Assembly (NCBI RefSeq): GCF_900174485.1
Contig: NZ_LT837803.1
Span: 744,001-808,000, forward strand
Reading direction: 5' to 3'
DNA length: 64,000 bases
Source of the DNA: Sterolibacterium denitrificans
GTDB lineage: Bacteria > Pseudomonadota > Gammaproteobacteria > Burkholderiales > Rhodocyclaceae
Shown here: positions 1 to 8,863 of the stretch, one piece after another
How the letters are laid out: every line of letters starts with the position of its first letter
Numbering within the stretch: the first letter of the stretch is position 1
Notes under the pieces: generated by a model
The model's input: the letters and a program-made list of their open reading frames with translations, nothing else
Database searches by the model: none
Told to the model about the DNA's origin: nothing
Made by a program: the position numbers and the translations under genes

Positions 1-1
1 G

Positions 2-517
2 AACGAAAGCCAGGCCGCGCAATGCGGCGTGACGAACGGTTATGAAGAACCCGCCCAGCTCGGCGCCGACCGCTGGGCGGCGCTGATCGGCGCGCGTCAC
101 CTGCAGCCGCAGGCGCCCTGTCTGGTGGTGACGGCGGGCACGGCGACGACCATCGACCGCCTCGATGCCGATGGCAGTTTCCGCGGCGGCCTGATCCTGC
201 CGGGCGTCGATCTGATGCGCACCGCGCTCGCCCACCACACTGCGCGGCTGCCGCTGGCGCAGGGGGACTTCCAGGAATTGCCGTGCAATACGCGGGCGGC
301 GATCGCCAGCGGTTGCCTGCAGGCCACGGCCGGCGCGATCGAACGCATGTTCCGGCCGATCGCCGCCGATCCGGCGGCGATCTGTCTGCTGTCGGGCGGG
401 GCGGCCGGGCACTTTGCCGGGCTGCTGGACATTCCGCTGCGCCACGTCGAAAATCTCGTGCTCGAAGGTCTGGCGCAGATCGCCGTGGCCGTGGCTGTGA
501 CCGATTCGACTGCCTGA
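2..517 (+). CDS. coaX: Type III pantothenate kinase, 3' part (5' end outside window)
   Basis: This is the C-terminal part of CoaX, which phosphorylates pantothenate in the first step of coenzyme A synthesis in the cytoplasm. The frame is open to the left edge, so the true start lies outside. Family features visible are the AGTATTID segment (an acetate-kinase-like fold motif), the GGLILPG loop and the late LLSGGAAGHF motif. An internal GTG at 29 is not the start, because the preceding in-frame codons read as normal CoaX sequence. A second CoA gene (dephospho-CoA kinase) lies 2.2 kb downstream. The family is clear; only the missing N-terminus limits the annotation. Confidence 0.93.
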   Translation, partial: NESQAAQCGVTNGYEEPAQLGADRWAALIGARHLQPQAPCLVVTAGTATTIDRLDADGSFRGGLILPGVDLMRTALAHHTARLPLAQGDFQELPCNTRAAIASGCLQATAGAIERMFRPIAADPAAICLLSGGAAGHFAGLLDIPLRHVENLVLEGLAQIAVAVAVTDSTA

Positions 518-575
518 AATCTGTCTTTGCACTTCACTTTTTTGCACTTACCACTCACATCAGGAGCTGGGCTGA

Positions 576-1928
576 ATGGAAAACATCCGGATACAACTCG
601 ACGCCTCGGAAATCCCGACCCACTGGTACAACGTCGTGGCCGACATGCCCAAGCCGCCGGCGCCGCCGCTGGGGCCGGATGGACAGCCGGTGGCGGCGGA
701 GAAGATGCTGGAAATCTTCCCGCCCAACCTGCTCGAACAGGAGATGTCCGCCGAGCGCTGGATCGCCATTCCGGAGGAAGTGCGCGAAATCTATCGCCTC
801 TGGCGTCCGGCGCCGCTGTGCCGGGCGACCCGGCTGGAGCAGGCGCTGGGCACGCCGGCGAAGATCTATTACAAGTACGAAGGCGGCTCGCCGGCCGGCT
901 CGCACAAGCCGAACACCGCCATTCCGCAGGCCTGGTATAACCGCCAGGCCGGCATCAAGCGCCTGAGCACCGAAACCGGCGCCGGCCAGTGGGGTTCGTC
1001 GATCGCCCTGGCCGGGCAGATGTTCGGCATGGAAGTGCGCGTGTATATGGTCAAGGTCAGCTATGAGCAGAAAGCCGCCCGCCGCTCGCTGATGCGCACC
1101 TGGGGCGCCGAGGTGTTCGCCAGTCCGACCTCGCAAACCCAGGCCGGACGCGACATTCTCGCCAAGGATCCCTTCAGCCCCGGTTCGCTGGGCATCGCCA
1201 TCGCCGAGGCGGTGGAGGAAGCCGCCTCGCGCAAGGACACCAATTACGTGCTCGGCTCGGTGCTCAACCACGTCATCCTGCACCAGACGGTGATCGGCCT
1301 GGAAGCGAAGAAGCAGTTCGAGAAGATCGGCGAGTATCCGGACATGATCTTCGCGCCCTGCGGCGGCGGCTCCAACTTCGGCGGCATCGCCTTTCCCTTT
1401 CTTGCCGACAAGGCGGCCGGCAGGAACATTCGCCTGGTGGCCGTCGAGCCGAGTTCCTGCCCGACGCTCACGCGCGGCCACTATGCCTACGACTACGGCG
1501 ATTCCTCCGGCTATACGCCGCTGATGCTGATGTACACCCTGGGCCATGATTTCGTGCCGCCGGGCATCCATGCCGGCGGGCTGCGCTATCACGGCGATTC
1601 GCCGCTGGTTTCGCAGCTTTATCACGAAGGTCTGATCGAAGCCGTGGCGGTGAATCAGCTCGCCACCTTCGAGGCCGGCGTGCAGTTCGCCCGCACCGAA
1701 GGCATCGTGCCGGCGCCGGAATCCTGTCATGGCATCCGCGCGGTCATCGACGAGGCGCTGCGCTGCAAGGAGACGGGCGAAGCGAAGACGCTGCTGTTCT
1801 GCCTGTCCGGCCATGGCCATTTCGACATGACCTCCTACGACCGTTATTTCGCCGGCGAGCTGGAAGACTACGCCTATCCGGCGGAAGCGATCGAGGCCGC
1901 GCTGCAGCATCTGCCCAAGGTTGGCTGA
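576..1928 (+). CDS. TrpB-like PLP-dependent enzyme (TrpB2 family)
   Basis: A 450-residue fold-type II PLP enzyme of the tryptophan synthase beta-like group. The PLP lysine is probably K111 in GSHKPNTA, the catalytic glutamate E133 in TETGAGQWG, and the phosphate-binding loop is CGGGSNFGG at about 262-270. The N-terminal extension and the HKPNTA motif (rather than HKINN) place it with TrpB2 proteins, which make tryptophan from indole and serine, or have an unknown role when a standard TrpB also exists. No trpA or other trp gene is adjacent; trpE is 34 kb away. An AGGAG-type ribosome site precedes the ATG. Family call is firm; the physiological substrate is inferred. Confidence 0.9.
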   Translation: MENIRIQLDASEIPTHWYNVVADMPKPPAPPLGPDGQPVAAEKMLEIFPPNLLEQEMSAERWIAIPEEVREIYRLWRPAPLCRATRLEQALGTPAKIYYKYEGGSPAGSHKPNTAIPQAWYNRQAGIKRLSTETGAGQWGSSIALAGQMFGMEVRVYMVKVSYEQKAARRSLMRTWGAEVFASPTSQTQAGRDILAKDPFSPGSLGIAIAEAVEEAASRKDTNYVLGSVLNHVILHQTVIGLEAKKQFEKIGEYPDMIFAPCGGGSNFGGIAFPFLADKAAGRNIRLVAVEPSSCPTLTRGHYAYDYGDSSGYTPLMLMYTLGHDFVPPGIHAGGLRYHGDSPLVSQLYHEGLIEAVAVNQLATFEAGVQFARTEGIVPAPESCHGIRAVIDEALRCKETGEAKTLLFCLSGHGHFDMTSYDRYFAGELEDYAYPAEAIEAALQHLPKVG

Positions 1929-1946
1929 GGCCCGGGAGGCGCGACC

Positions 1947-2702
1947 ATGACGCTGTTCTGGCGCATCGTTTTGCTGCTGGCGATTTTCGGCAATCTGCTG
2001 TTCTTTGCCTGGAGCCAGGGGTATTTCGGCCGTCTCGAGGATGGCCGCGAACCGCTGCGCATCAAGCATCAACTGGCGCCGGAAAAGCTGCGCATCCTGG
2101 CGGCGGCGCCAGAGTCGTCCGCTGCTTCCACTGCCCCGGCATCCGCCGCAGCCGCGCCGGCCGATGAGGCGATCTGCCGCCTCGTCGGCGACAATGCGCT
2201 GCCCGCCGCCGATGCCCAGCGCCTGTACGAGCGCGTGCAGGGGGAAGCGACTGTCGCCACCGGATTGCAGGCCGTCGTCAAGCCGATCGAATTGCCGCCG
2301 CGCTACTGGGTGCATTTCCCGCCGCTGCCCAGCCGGGAGCTTGTCGACAGGAAGCTGCAGGAGTTGAGAAACCTCGGCATTACCGACGCCATGCCCATGC
2401 TCGGCGACGGCGACGATCACTTCGCCATTTCGCTGGGCATGTTCTCCACGCCCGAAGCGGCGGAGACGCATCTTGCAGCGATGCAGCGGCGTGGCGTGCG
2501 CACGGCCGTGATCGAAAAGCGCGCCCGCACCGCTGCGGGCACCACGGGCAAGGCCCAGGTCGAGGTGCGCGGGCCGCAGGCGCTCGTGCTGCAACGCCTG
2601 CCGGAGTTGCTGAATGAGCTGGGTCTGGCCAGGACGCACGTAGCCGACTGTCCCGAGACCAGCGGCCCGACCAAAGACCCGACTCCTCCTGCATCGCCAT
2701 GA
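1947..2702 (+). CDS. Membrane-anchored SPOR-domain protein
   Basis: A 251-residue protein with an N-terminal membrane anchor (about residues 4-22), an Ala/Pro-rich linker, and a C-terminal part of SPOR type that starts near YWVHFPPLPS and contains the FAISLGMFSTPEAAETHLAAM stretch. SPOR domains bind denuded peptidoglycan at division sites. It follows the TrpB-like gene by 18 bp and overlaps coaE by ATGA, so it is probably translationally coupled to CoA synthesis genes. No enzymatic motif is seen. Its precise role in septation is inference from the domain alone. Confidence 0.75.
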   Translation: MTLFWRIVLLLAIFGNLLFFAWSQGYFGRLEDGREPLRIKHQLAPEKLRILAAAPESSAASTAPASAAAAPADEAICRLVGDNALPAADAQRLYERVQGEATVATGLQAVVKPIELPPRYWVHFPPLPSRELVDRKLQELRNLGITDAMPMLGDGDDHFAISLGMFSTPEAAETHLAAMQRRGVRTAVIEKRARTAAGTTGKAQVEVRGPQALVLQRLPELLNELGLARTHVADCPETSGPTKDPTPPASP

Positions 2703-3349
2703 GCCAACCCATCACCCATGACGGCCGCGTGCTCGGCCTGACCGGCGGCATCGGCAGCGGCAAGAGCGCGGTGGCCGCCATCTTCGGCGAGCTGGGCGTG
2801 CCGGTGATCGACGTCGATCGCATCGCCCACGAGTTGACGGCGCCGGGCGGCGCGGCCATCGGAGATATCCGCAAGATTTTCGGCGAAGCGCTGATCGGCG
2901 CCGACGGCGCGCTCGACCGCGCCGCGATGCGTCGCCTCGTCTTCGGCGACGTTCAGGCCAAGCATAAGCTGGAAGCCATCCTGCATCCGCTGATCGGCAT
3001 CGAGAGCCAGCGCCGCTGCCGTGCCGCGCTGGCTTCCGCGCCGTATGCCGTGCTCGAAGTGCCGCTGCTGATCGAGTCCGGCACCTACCGCAACCGCGTG
3101 GCGCGCATTGCCGTGGTCGACTGCCGCGAGGAGACCCAGATCGAGCGGGTGATCAGCCGCAGCGGCCTGGGCCGGGAAGATGTCCAGCGCATCATGGCCG
3201 CGCAGGCCGGTCGCGCCGAACGTCTCGCGGTGGCGGATGACGTCATCGACAACGAGGGTCCGCCGGCGCATTTGCGCCCGCAGATCGAGGCGCTTCATCG
3301 CAAATACCTCGACATGCTGGCGGCAAAAAAATCCCTGGCCGGAGGTTGA
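2699..3349 (+). CDS. coaE: Dephospho-CoA kinase
   Basis: CoaE catalyses the last step of CoA synthesis, phosphorylating the 3' hydroxyl of dephospho-CoA with ATP. The 216-residue length is normal. The P-loop GGIGSGKS is at residues 16-23, followed by the DVDRIAHEL motif and the typical LEVPLLIESG and late AQAGRAERLAVADDVIDN segments. The ATG overlaps the stop of the SPOR gene. The downstream order coaE-zapD-yacG is the standard arrangement in betaproteobacteria, where the segment often follows type IV pilus genes; no pilus genes are here. Confidence 0.97.
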   Translation: MSQPITHDGRVLGLTGGIGSGKSAVAAIFGELGVPVIDVDRIAHELTAPGGAAIGDIRKIFGEALIGADGALDRAAMRRLVFGDVQAKHKLEAILHPLIGIESQRRCRAALASAPYAVLEVPLLIESGTYRNRVARIAVVDCREETQIERVISRSGLGREDVQRIMAAQAGRAERLAVADDVIDNEGPPAHLRPQIEALHRKYLDMLAAKKSLAGG

Positions 3350-3429
3350 GGTTTGCCGGAGAATCGTTCAGAATCGCGCAATCCCGTTCTCCCAACTCCC
3401 ATGGCCGGCGCCTGACGCGTACTTGAAGC

Positions 3430-4188
3430 GTGATTACCTACGAGTATCCTCTCAACGAACGCATCCGCACCCTGCTGCGTCTTGAGGATCTGTTCGACAA
3501 GTTTCAGCACTTTGCCAATTCCGACGCCGCCGAAAATCACCACGTGGCGTTGCTGACGCTGTTCGAGGTGCTCGAAGTCGCCGCGCGCGCCGATCTCAAG
3601 TTCGACCTGATCCAGGAGCTCGAACGCCAGCGTCAAACGCTGCTTGGCTTCCGCAACAATCCGGAAATTTCCGAAGAGGCGCTGTCCGGCGCGCTGTATG
3701 AAATCGAGCTGTCCAGCGCCCAGATGCTCGCCATGCACGGCAAGATCGGCCAATACCTGCGCGACAACGACTGGCTGATGGCCATCAAGAATCGCGCGGC
3801 GATTCCCGGCGGCGTCTGCGAATTCGATCTGCCCGCCTATCACTATTGGCTGCACCGCGATCCGGCCGTCCGGCGCAATGCGCTCAACGACTGGATTGCG
3901 CCGATCCTGCCGATCCGCGCCGGCCTGTCCATCGTCCTGCGCCTGCTGCGCGCTTCCGGCCGTCCCGAACAACAGGTTGCCACGCACGGCGCCTTCCAGT
4001 TGATGCTGGCCGGGCGCACGGCCTTGATGCTGCGCCTGCGCGTCGACCACAACGCCCCCTTCATCCCGGAAATCAGCGCCAACAAATATGCGCTGAACAT
4101 CCGTTTCGTCGCGCCCGACGGCGAAGACCACCGCCCGCGGCAATGCGGCGAGAACGTCCATTTCGAGCTGACGTTCTGCAATCTGTAG
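3430..4188 (+). CDS. zapD: Cell division protein ZapD
   Basis: ZapD is a cytoplasmic protein that crosslinks and stabilises FtsZ filaments in the Z-ring. The 252-residue product begins with the family hallmark [19 protein letters not shown] (GTG start, the only sensible one because the conserved N-terminus begins exactly here). The helical first half and the all-beta C-terminal half ending HFELTFCNL fit the family. It lies between coaE and yacG as in many betaproteobacteria and gammaproteobacteria. No oddities. Confidence 0.96.
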   Translation: MITYEYPLNERIRTLLRLEDLFDKFQHFANSDAAENHHVALLTLFEVLEVAARADLKFDLIQELERQRQTLLGFRNNPEISEEALSGALYEIELSSAQMLAMHGKIGQYLRDNDWLMAIKNRAAIPGGVCEFDLPAYHYWLHRDPAVRRNALNDWIAPILPIRAGLSIVLRLLRASGRPEQQVATHGAFQLMLAGRTALMLRLRVDHNAPFIPEISANKYALNIRFVAPDGEDHRPRQCGENVHFELTFCNL

Positions 4189-4198
4189 CGACGCAGCG

Positions 4199-4402
4199 AT
4201 GGTGAGCACGCCCGCGACCGCGCCCCGCCTCGTCGCTTGCCCGACCTGCGGCAAGCCATTGCCGTGGAGCGTGGAAAATCCTTATCGGCCGTTCTGCTCG
4301 GAACGCTGCAAGTCCATCGATTTCGGCGCCTGGGCGGCCGAGGAATATCGCGTCCCCGAGACTTCCGAGACCGAAGCGGAACTGCCAGGCGAGTCTGAAT
4401 AG
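4199..4402 (+). CDS. yacG: DNA gyrase inhibitor / zinc-binding protein YacG
   Basis: YacG is a small zinc protein that binds the GyrB C-terminal part and inhibits gyrase. The 67-residue product has the four zinc cysteines, C14 and C17 in [10 protein letters not shown] and C33 and C37 in [12 protein letters not shown], then the family WAAEEYRVP segment. It starts 10 bp after zapD, so the two are almost surely co-transcribed. It converges with the Nudix/ThiE gene, leaving only 22 bp between stops. Confidence 0.95.
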   Translation: MVSTPATAPRLVACPTCGKPLPWSVENPYRPFCSERCKSIDFGAWAAEEYRVPETSETEAELPGESE

Positions 4403-4424
4403 CCTGATCGCCTGATCTGTCCGG

Positions 4425-5372
4425 CTACCGCCGTTCCCAGGCCGCGCGGATGGCGGCGATGCCGTGGGCACCGCTGTGCCAGGCGGCGGGCAGATCGTCG
4501 CTTGACAGGCCGCCAAGCGCATAGACCGGCAGCGGATAGCCCGCCAGCAAGGCAGCGCAAGCCTTCCAGCCGATGCCCGGTTGGCCGGGATGGCTGGCGG
4601 TTTCCCCGATTGCGCCGAGCACGGCAAAGTCCAGTTGCAGATGCGCCGCCTGGGCGAGTTCGGCGGCATCGTGGCAGGAGGCGGCGACGAGCGGAAAATC
4701 CGGTCGCTGGTCGAGCGGCATCAACTGGGCTGCCGGTAGGTGCAGGCCGTCGGCGCCGCAACGGCGTGCCAGTTCGGCATCGCCATTCACCAGCAGCCGC
4801 GCGCCGTGCCGGCGGCACAGGGCGACGGCGCGCATGGCGAACTCATCGCGCTGCGCCGCGTCGAGCAGCGGCTCGCGCAGTTGCACCAGGCGCAGGCCGC
4901 GCGCCAGCGCTGCTTCCAGCGCCGCCAACTGCGCCTCGACGCCGATGCCGCGCGGCCCGCCGGCATGGGTGATGGCGTAAACATCCGGCAGCGCCAGCGC
5001 CGCGAGGATGGGCGCATTGGCCGGCAGCAGCGGGGCGACATCGACGGCGCCGGGCTGCTGCCAGGCCAGCGCGTCGTGCTGCAGATCGCGCAGCTCGCCC
5101 TGCCAGCGCCGCACGCGGAAGAAGTGGAGGCGGACGTGGGCGTGCTCATAGATGAACTCGCGGACCAGCCATGGATCGGCTTGCCCGACGCGGATGCCGA
5201 GCTCCTCGTGCAGCTCGCGGATCAGGGCGTCGCGCGGCGTTTCACCGGCTTCGACCTTGCCGCCGGGAAATTCCCAGTAGCCGGCATACACGCTGCCCGG
5301 CGGCCGCCGGCCGAGCAGGAAGGCGCCGTCCTCGCGCAGGATGACGGCGGCGGCGACTTCGGTGATTTTCAT
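4425..5372 (-). CDS. Nudix hydrolase fused to a thiamine-phosphate-synthase-like domain
   Basis: A 315-residue two-domain protein. Residues 1-130 are MutT-like, with the Nudix box from G38 to about residue 60 (GGKVEAGE, then RELHEELG), expected to hydrolyse oxidised dGTP. Residues about 135-315 resemble ThiE/TenI, with LVNGDAELA, ADGLHLP and a late GLSSDDLPAAWHSGAHGIAAI phosphate-site-like segment. The ATG at 5372 overlaps the stop of the DUF815 gene (ATGA) and begins the conserved KITEVAAAVI strand; upstream in-frame codons are not conserved-looking and were left out. The fusion is common in beta- and gammaproteobacteria; the ThiE-like half may be non-catalytic, which the sequence cannot settle. 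Confidence 0.92.
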   Translation of the reverse strand: MKITEVAAAVILREDGAFLLGRRPPGSVYAGYWEFPGGKVEAGETPRDALIRELHEELGIRVGQADPWLVREFIYEHAHVRLHFFRVRRWQGELRDLQHDALAWQQPGAVDVAPLLPANAPILAALALPDVYAITHAGGPRGIGVEAQLAALEAALARGLRLVQLREPLLDAAQRDEFAMRAVALCRRHGARLLVNGDAELARRCGADGLHLPAAQLMPLDQRPDFPLVAASCHDAAELAQAAHLQLDFAVLGAIGETASHPGQPGIGWKACAALLAGYPLPVYALGGLSSDDLPAAWHSGAHGIAAIRAAWERR

Positions 5373-6271
5373 GCGCTGCCGTCTTCCATCGTGCGCGCTG
5401 CGTCCGCTACGTTGCGCCCGGCGAAATCGCGAGCGAATTGCCAGGCCACCCGGCCGCTGCGCGAGCCGCGCGAAAGCGCCCATTGCAGGGCTTCCTGGCG
5501 CAGTTGCTCATCCCACTGGTCGATGCCCGATTCGCGCAGCCAGTGCCGGCAGATGGCCAGGTAGTGGTCCTGATCGAAAGGATAGAAGGACAGCCAGAGG
5601 CCGAAGCGCTCGGACAGCGAAATCTTTTCCTCGGTGGTTTCGCCGGGATGAATCTCGTCGCCAAGACGGTGCGTGTCGAGATTCTCGCTCATGTATTCCG
5701 GCATCAGGTGGCGGCGGTTGGAGGTGGCGTAGATCAGCAGATTTTCCGGCACGCCGGCGATGGAGCCGTCGAGCACGCTTTTCAGCGCCTTGTAGCCGGG
5801 ATCGCTGGCTTCGAAGGACAGGTCGTCGCTGAAGACGATGAAGCGTTCCGGCCGGCCGGCCACCAGTTCGACGATTTCCGGCAGGTCGATCAGATCCTGC
5901 TTGTCCACCTCGATCAGCCGCAGGCCCTGCGCCGCATAGCGATCGAACATGGCCTTGACCAGCGAGGATTTGCCGGTGCCGCGCGCGCCGGTCAGCAGCA
6001 CGTTGTTGGCGCTGCGTCCGGCGACGAACTGGCGGGTGTTCCGGTCGATGCGCTGCGCCTGTTCATCGATACCCTGCAGGTTGTCGAGGCGAATCCGGTG
6101 CGGTCTGGGCACGGCCAGCAGTTGGCCGTGACGCGCATTGCGCGATCCGCGCAGCCAGCGGAAGGCCACGGCGGCATCCCAGTCGGGCGGCGTTGGCGGC
6201 GCCGGCAGCAACGCTTCGATGCGCGCCAGCAAATGCTCGGCGCGGGCAAGAAAATCGGCCAGTTCAGTCAT
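5369..6271 (-). CDS. DUF815-family AAA+ ATPase
   Basis: A 300-residue cytoplasmic ATPase. The Walker A motif GARGTGKS is at residues 95-102, Walker B is FIVFSDDLSF near residue 145, and a sensor-like asparagine lies in NLLIYATSNRRHL. The sequence matches DUF815 proteins, whose function is not established. It is translationally coupled to the downstream Nudix/ThiE gene. The start ATG lies 71 bp from the divergent mltA start, so a divergent promoter must sit in that gap. Family assignment is strong; no specific role can be given. Confidence 0.9.
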   Translation of the reverse strand: MTELADFLARAEHLLARIEALLPAPPTPPDWDAAVAFRWLRGSRNARHGQLLAVPRPHRIRLDNLQGIDEQAQRIDRNTRQFVAGRSANNVLLTGARGTGKSSLVKAMFDRYAAQGLRLIEVDKQDLIDLPEIVELVAGRPERFIVFSDDLSFEASDPGYKALKSVLDGSIAGVPENLLIYATSNRRHLMPEYMSENLDTHRLGDEIHPGETTEEKISLSERFGLWLSFYPFDQDHYLAICRHWLRESGIDQWDEQLRQEALQWALSRGSRSGRVAWQFARDFAGRNVADAARTMEDGSA

Positions 6272-6342
6272 GGATGCGTGCTCGATGAGGTAAGCTTGCG
6301 GTTTGCGTTTGCGTAGGCAGAGCTCCGAACTCTAGCAGAACC

Positions 6343-7608
6343 ATGTCCCCACGCCCCAGCCGTTTGCTCGTCGTTGCCGCCCTGTCTTTTACTTTGCTGC
6401 TTGCCGGTTGCGCCCTGCGTCCCGAGCTTCGGGAGGGCGAATCCGCCGCTTCCGTTTCGCATGCCGCGCCATGTCCAGTGTGCGAAGTCTGTCCGGTTTG
6501 CAAGCCGACGATCGTCGAGCCGCCGCCCGCCGCGCCGCCTTTTGCCGCGGCACGCTGGGATGAGTTGCCCAACTGGCCCGGCAGCGATGGCCTGGGGCCG
6601 TCCTTCCAGGCTTTCCTCGCTTCCTGCCAACGCCTGACGCGCGAGCCGGCCTGGCAGGCTGCCTGTGCCGCCGCCGGGCAACTCGATGGCCGCGATGAGG
6701 CGACGCTGCGCGCTTGGTTCGAAGCGCATCTGCAGCCCTGGCAACTGGTCAATCCGGATGGCAGCCGCAGCGGCCTGATCACCGGCTATTACGAGCCTTT
6801 GCTGAAAGCCAGCCGCGTGCGCAAGGCAGCGTACAGATACCCCATCTATGCGGTGCCGGACGACCTGATCGAAGTCGATCTGGCCGGGCTGTATCCCGAG
6901 CTCAGGCACATGCGTCTGCGCGGCCGTCTCGAAGGCAACCGGCTGGTGCCCTACTGGTCGCGCGCCGAGTGGGAGCAGCGCCAGGAAAAACAGCGCGACA
7001 ACCGGGCCAAGGCGCTGGTCTGGGCGGATGATGCGATCGATGTCTTCTTCCTGCAGATCCAGGGCTCGGGCCAGGTACAGCTCGACGATGGCAGCCGCAT
7101 CCGCGTGGGCTACGCCAACCAGAACGGCCATCCCTATCGTTCCATCGGTCGCTGGCTGCTCGACCAGGGCGAGCTGAAGCCCGGCCAGGCTTCGATGCAG
7201 GGCATCCGCAACTGGGTGAAGAACAACCCGGCGCGCGCGCAGGAGCTGCTCGATACCAATCCCAGCTATGTCTTCTTCCGCGAACTGCCGGTGGTCGGCG
7301 ACGGGCCGCCGGGGGCGATGGGGCTGGCGCTCACCCCCGAACGCAGCATCGCCATCGATCCGCGCATCACGCCGCTGGGCGTACCGGTCTGGCTGGACAC
7401 GACCTATCCCAACAGTGAGCAGCCACTGACTCGCCTGATGGTGGCGCAGGATACCGGCGGCGCGATCCGCGGCCCGGTGCGCGCCGACTTCTACTGGGGC
7501 AGCGGCCAGGCCGCCGGCGCCCAGGCCGGCAAGATGAGCCAGCAGGGGCGCATGTGGGTGCTGTTGCCGAACGGCATGATGCCGCCCGCGTCTGCGCCGA
7601 CGCGGTGA
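6343..7608 (+). CDS. mltA: Membrane-bound lytic murein transglycosylase A
   Basis: MltA cleaves the glycan strands of peptidoglycan between MurNAc and GlcNAc, producing 1,6-anhydro ends. The 421-residue product has a lipoprotein signal with lipobox LLAGC (C23), so it is expected on the inner face of the outer membrane. A Cys-rich stretch CPVCEVCPVC (about residues 47-56) after the lipobox is unusual. The MltA core begins near TGYYEPLL and the 3D domain ends with VAQDTGGAIRGPVRADFYWG, holding the catalytic aspartate. Divergent from the DUF815 gene. Confidence 0.95.
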   Translation: MSPRPSRLLVVAALSFTLLLAGCALRPELREGESAASVSHAAPCPVCEVCPVCKPTIVEPPPAAPPFAAARWDELPNWPGSDGLGPSFQAFLASCQRLTREPAWQAACAAAGQLDGRDEATLRAWFEAHLQPWQLVNPDGSRSGLITGYYEPLLKASRVRKAAYRYPIYAVPDDLIEVDLAGLYPELRHMRLRGRLEGNRLVPYWSRAEWEQRQEKQRDNRAKALVWADDAIDVFFLQIQGSGQVQLDDGSRIRVGYANQNGHPYRSIGRWLLDQGELKPGQASMQGIRNWVKNNPARAQELLDTNPSYVFFRELPVVGDGPPGAMGLALTPERSIAIDPRITPLGVPVWLDTTYPNSEQPLTRLMVAQDTGGAIRGPVRADFYWGSGQAAGAQAGKMSQQGRMWVLLPNGMMPPASAPTR

Positions 7609-7664
7609 GCGGCGGGCTGTCCGCTTTTGAAATGCCGAAGTCCGGATCAGAGTTGGCTCGAAAA

Positions 7665-7694
7665 CTGACGGGGCTTCTCCGGCTCCATTAGAAT
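7665..7694 (+). promoter_or_regulatory. Possible sigma-70 promoter upstream of etfA
   Basis: CTGACG (7665-7670) and TAGAAT (7689-7694) are separated by 18 bp in the 200-bp gap between mltA and etfA. The -10 is good and the -35 weak. It would give a leader of about 107 nt. Confidence 0.35.
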
Positions 7695-7808
7695 CGGCCA
7701 GTCAATATGGCGGGTGTTGCGTGCAGTGGTGCAACGCGTCTTGTGCGAACGCGCAGGCCCGTCGTCAGATTCGTCGTATGAATTTCAGCAAGAGGAAGGA
7801 TCCGCATC

Positions 7809-8768
7809 ATGACCGTGGTTCTGTGTACCTGGGGCAATATTCTCGAGGGCGGTAGCCAGGAAGCGCTGACGCTGGCGCGCAAGACGGCTGCCGCAGCCAA
7901 TCTGCCGCTGCATTGGGTAGTGATCGGTGGCGTGGCCAGCGATGCCGCCGCCATTGCCGCCGACTACGGCGTGCAGGGTCTGGACGTCATCAGCGATGCC
8001 AAGCTGGCCGACTTCGGCCCGGATGCGCTGGTCGAGGCCCTGGCCCAATACGTTGCCCAGGCCCGGCCGCAGACCATCCTGTTCAATCAGACTTCCGCTG
8101 CCCGCCTGATCGCCCCGCGCCTGGCCGGCAAGCTGGGCGTGCCGGTGGCGATGAACGCCTACGCGATCGAAGTGAGCGGTGCCGGCCTGAACGTCACCGC
8201 CACGGCTTTCGGCGGCGATACGCACGTCGTCTATCGGCTCGCCGCGCCGGTGAATGTCATCGGCGTCATCACCACTTCCATCGCCGCCGAAGCCGCCGCT
8301 TCGGCCAGCAGCCCGGCGCGCCGCGACATCGCGGTGAATCTGGCGAGCATCGATGAGCGCTTCAAGGTCACCGTGCCGGCCAAGGTCGAAGGCCCGCGCC
8401 TGGAAGATGCGCAGATCATCGTCTCCGGTGGCCGCGGCCTGGGCAATGCGCAGAACTACGAGCTGGTCAAGCAACTGGCCGACGCCATGGGCGGCATGTG
8501 GGGCGGCTCGCGCCTGATCGTCGATGAAGGCTGGATCACTTCGGCCCGTCAGGTCGGCCTGACCGGCAAGATCACCCGTCCGGGCCTCTATCTGGCGGCC
8601 GGCATTTCCGGCGCCAGCCAGCACATGGCCGGCTGCTCGGCGGCGAAGACCATCGTCGCCATCAACAAGGATCAGGACGCTTCGATCTACCGCTATGCCC
8701 GCTACGGCATCGTCGCCGACGCGGTGGAAGTGCTGCCCGAACTGATCAAGCTGGCCAAGGCTTCCTAG
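7809..8768 (+). CDS. etfA: Electron transfer flavoprotein, alpha subunit
   Basis: EtfA binds FAD and, with EtfB, passes electrons from acyl-CoA dehydrogenases to ETF-quinone oxidoreductase. The 319-residue product has the N-terminal ETF domain and the FAD domain with RQVGLTGKITRPGLYLAAGISGASQHMAG reduced to its core motifs RQVGLTGK, GISGASQH and IVAINKDQDA at about 255-297. An AGGA ribosome site precedes ATG 7809. Normally etfB lies immediately upstream; here the upstream gene is mltA, so no beta subunit is encoded in the window. It leads a cluster with a DUF35 protein and a thiolase-like protein, suggesting a dedicated acyl-CoA oxidation route. Confidence 0.93.
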   Translation: MTVVLCTWGNILEGGSQEALTLARKTAAAANLPLHWVVIGGVASDAAAIAADYGVQGLDVISDAKLADFGPDALVEALAQYVAQARPQTILFNQTSAARLIAPRLAGKLGVPVAMNAYAIEVSGAGLNVTATAFGGDTHVVYRLAAPVNVIGVITTSIAAEAAASASSPARRDIAVNLASIDERFKVTVPAKVEGPRLEDAQIIVSGGRGLGNAQNYELVKQLADAMGGMWGGSRLIVDEGWITSARQVGLTGKITRPGLYLAAGISGASQHMAGCSAAKTIVAINKDQDASIYRYARYGIVADAVEVLPELIKLAKAS

Positions 8769-8794
8769 CCGACCGCCTGCGGATCCCCTCCCGG

Positions 8795-8818
8795 CCCGCC
8801 TGCATCCGTACAGGCGGG
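8795..8818 (+). promoter_or_regulatory. Intercistronic hairpin between etfA and the DUF35 gene
   Basis: CCCGCCTG (8795-8802) and CAGGCGGG (8811-8818) form a perfect 8-bp GC-rich stem with an 8-nt loop. There is no T-run after it, so an mRNA-stability or attenuation element is more likely than a full terminator. Confidence 0.5.
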
Positions 8819-8863
8819 ATCACCGAGTCGCCCGGCGGCTCTTACAACATGGAGTGAAAGCAA

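Noticed and set aside
555-2639. Long open frame on the minus strand opposite the TrpB-like and SPOR genes
   Set aside because: Its codons mirror the GC-rich third positions of the real plus-strand genes, which match known families with normal lengths. No domain is seen in it.
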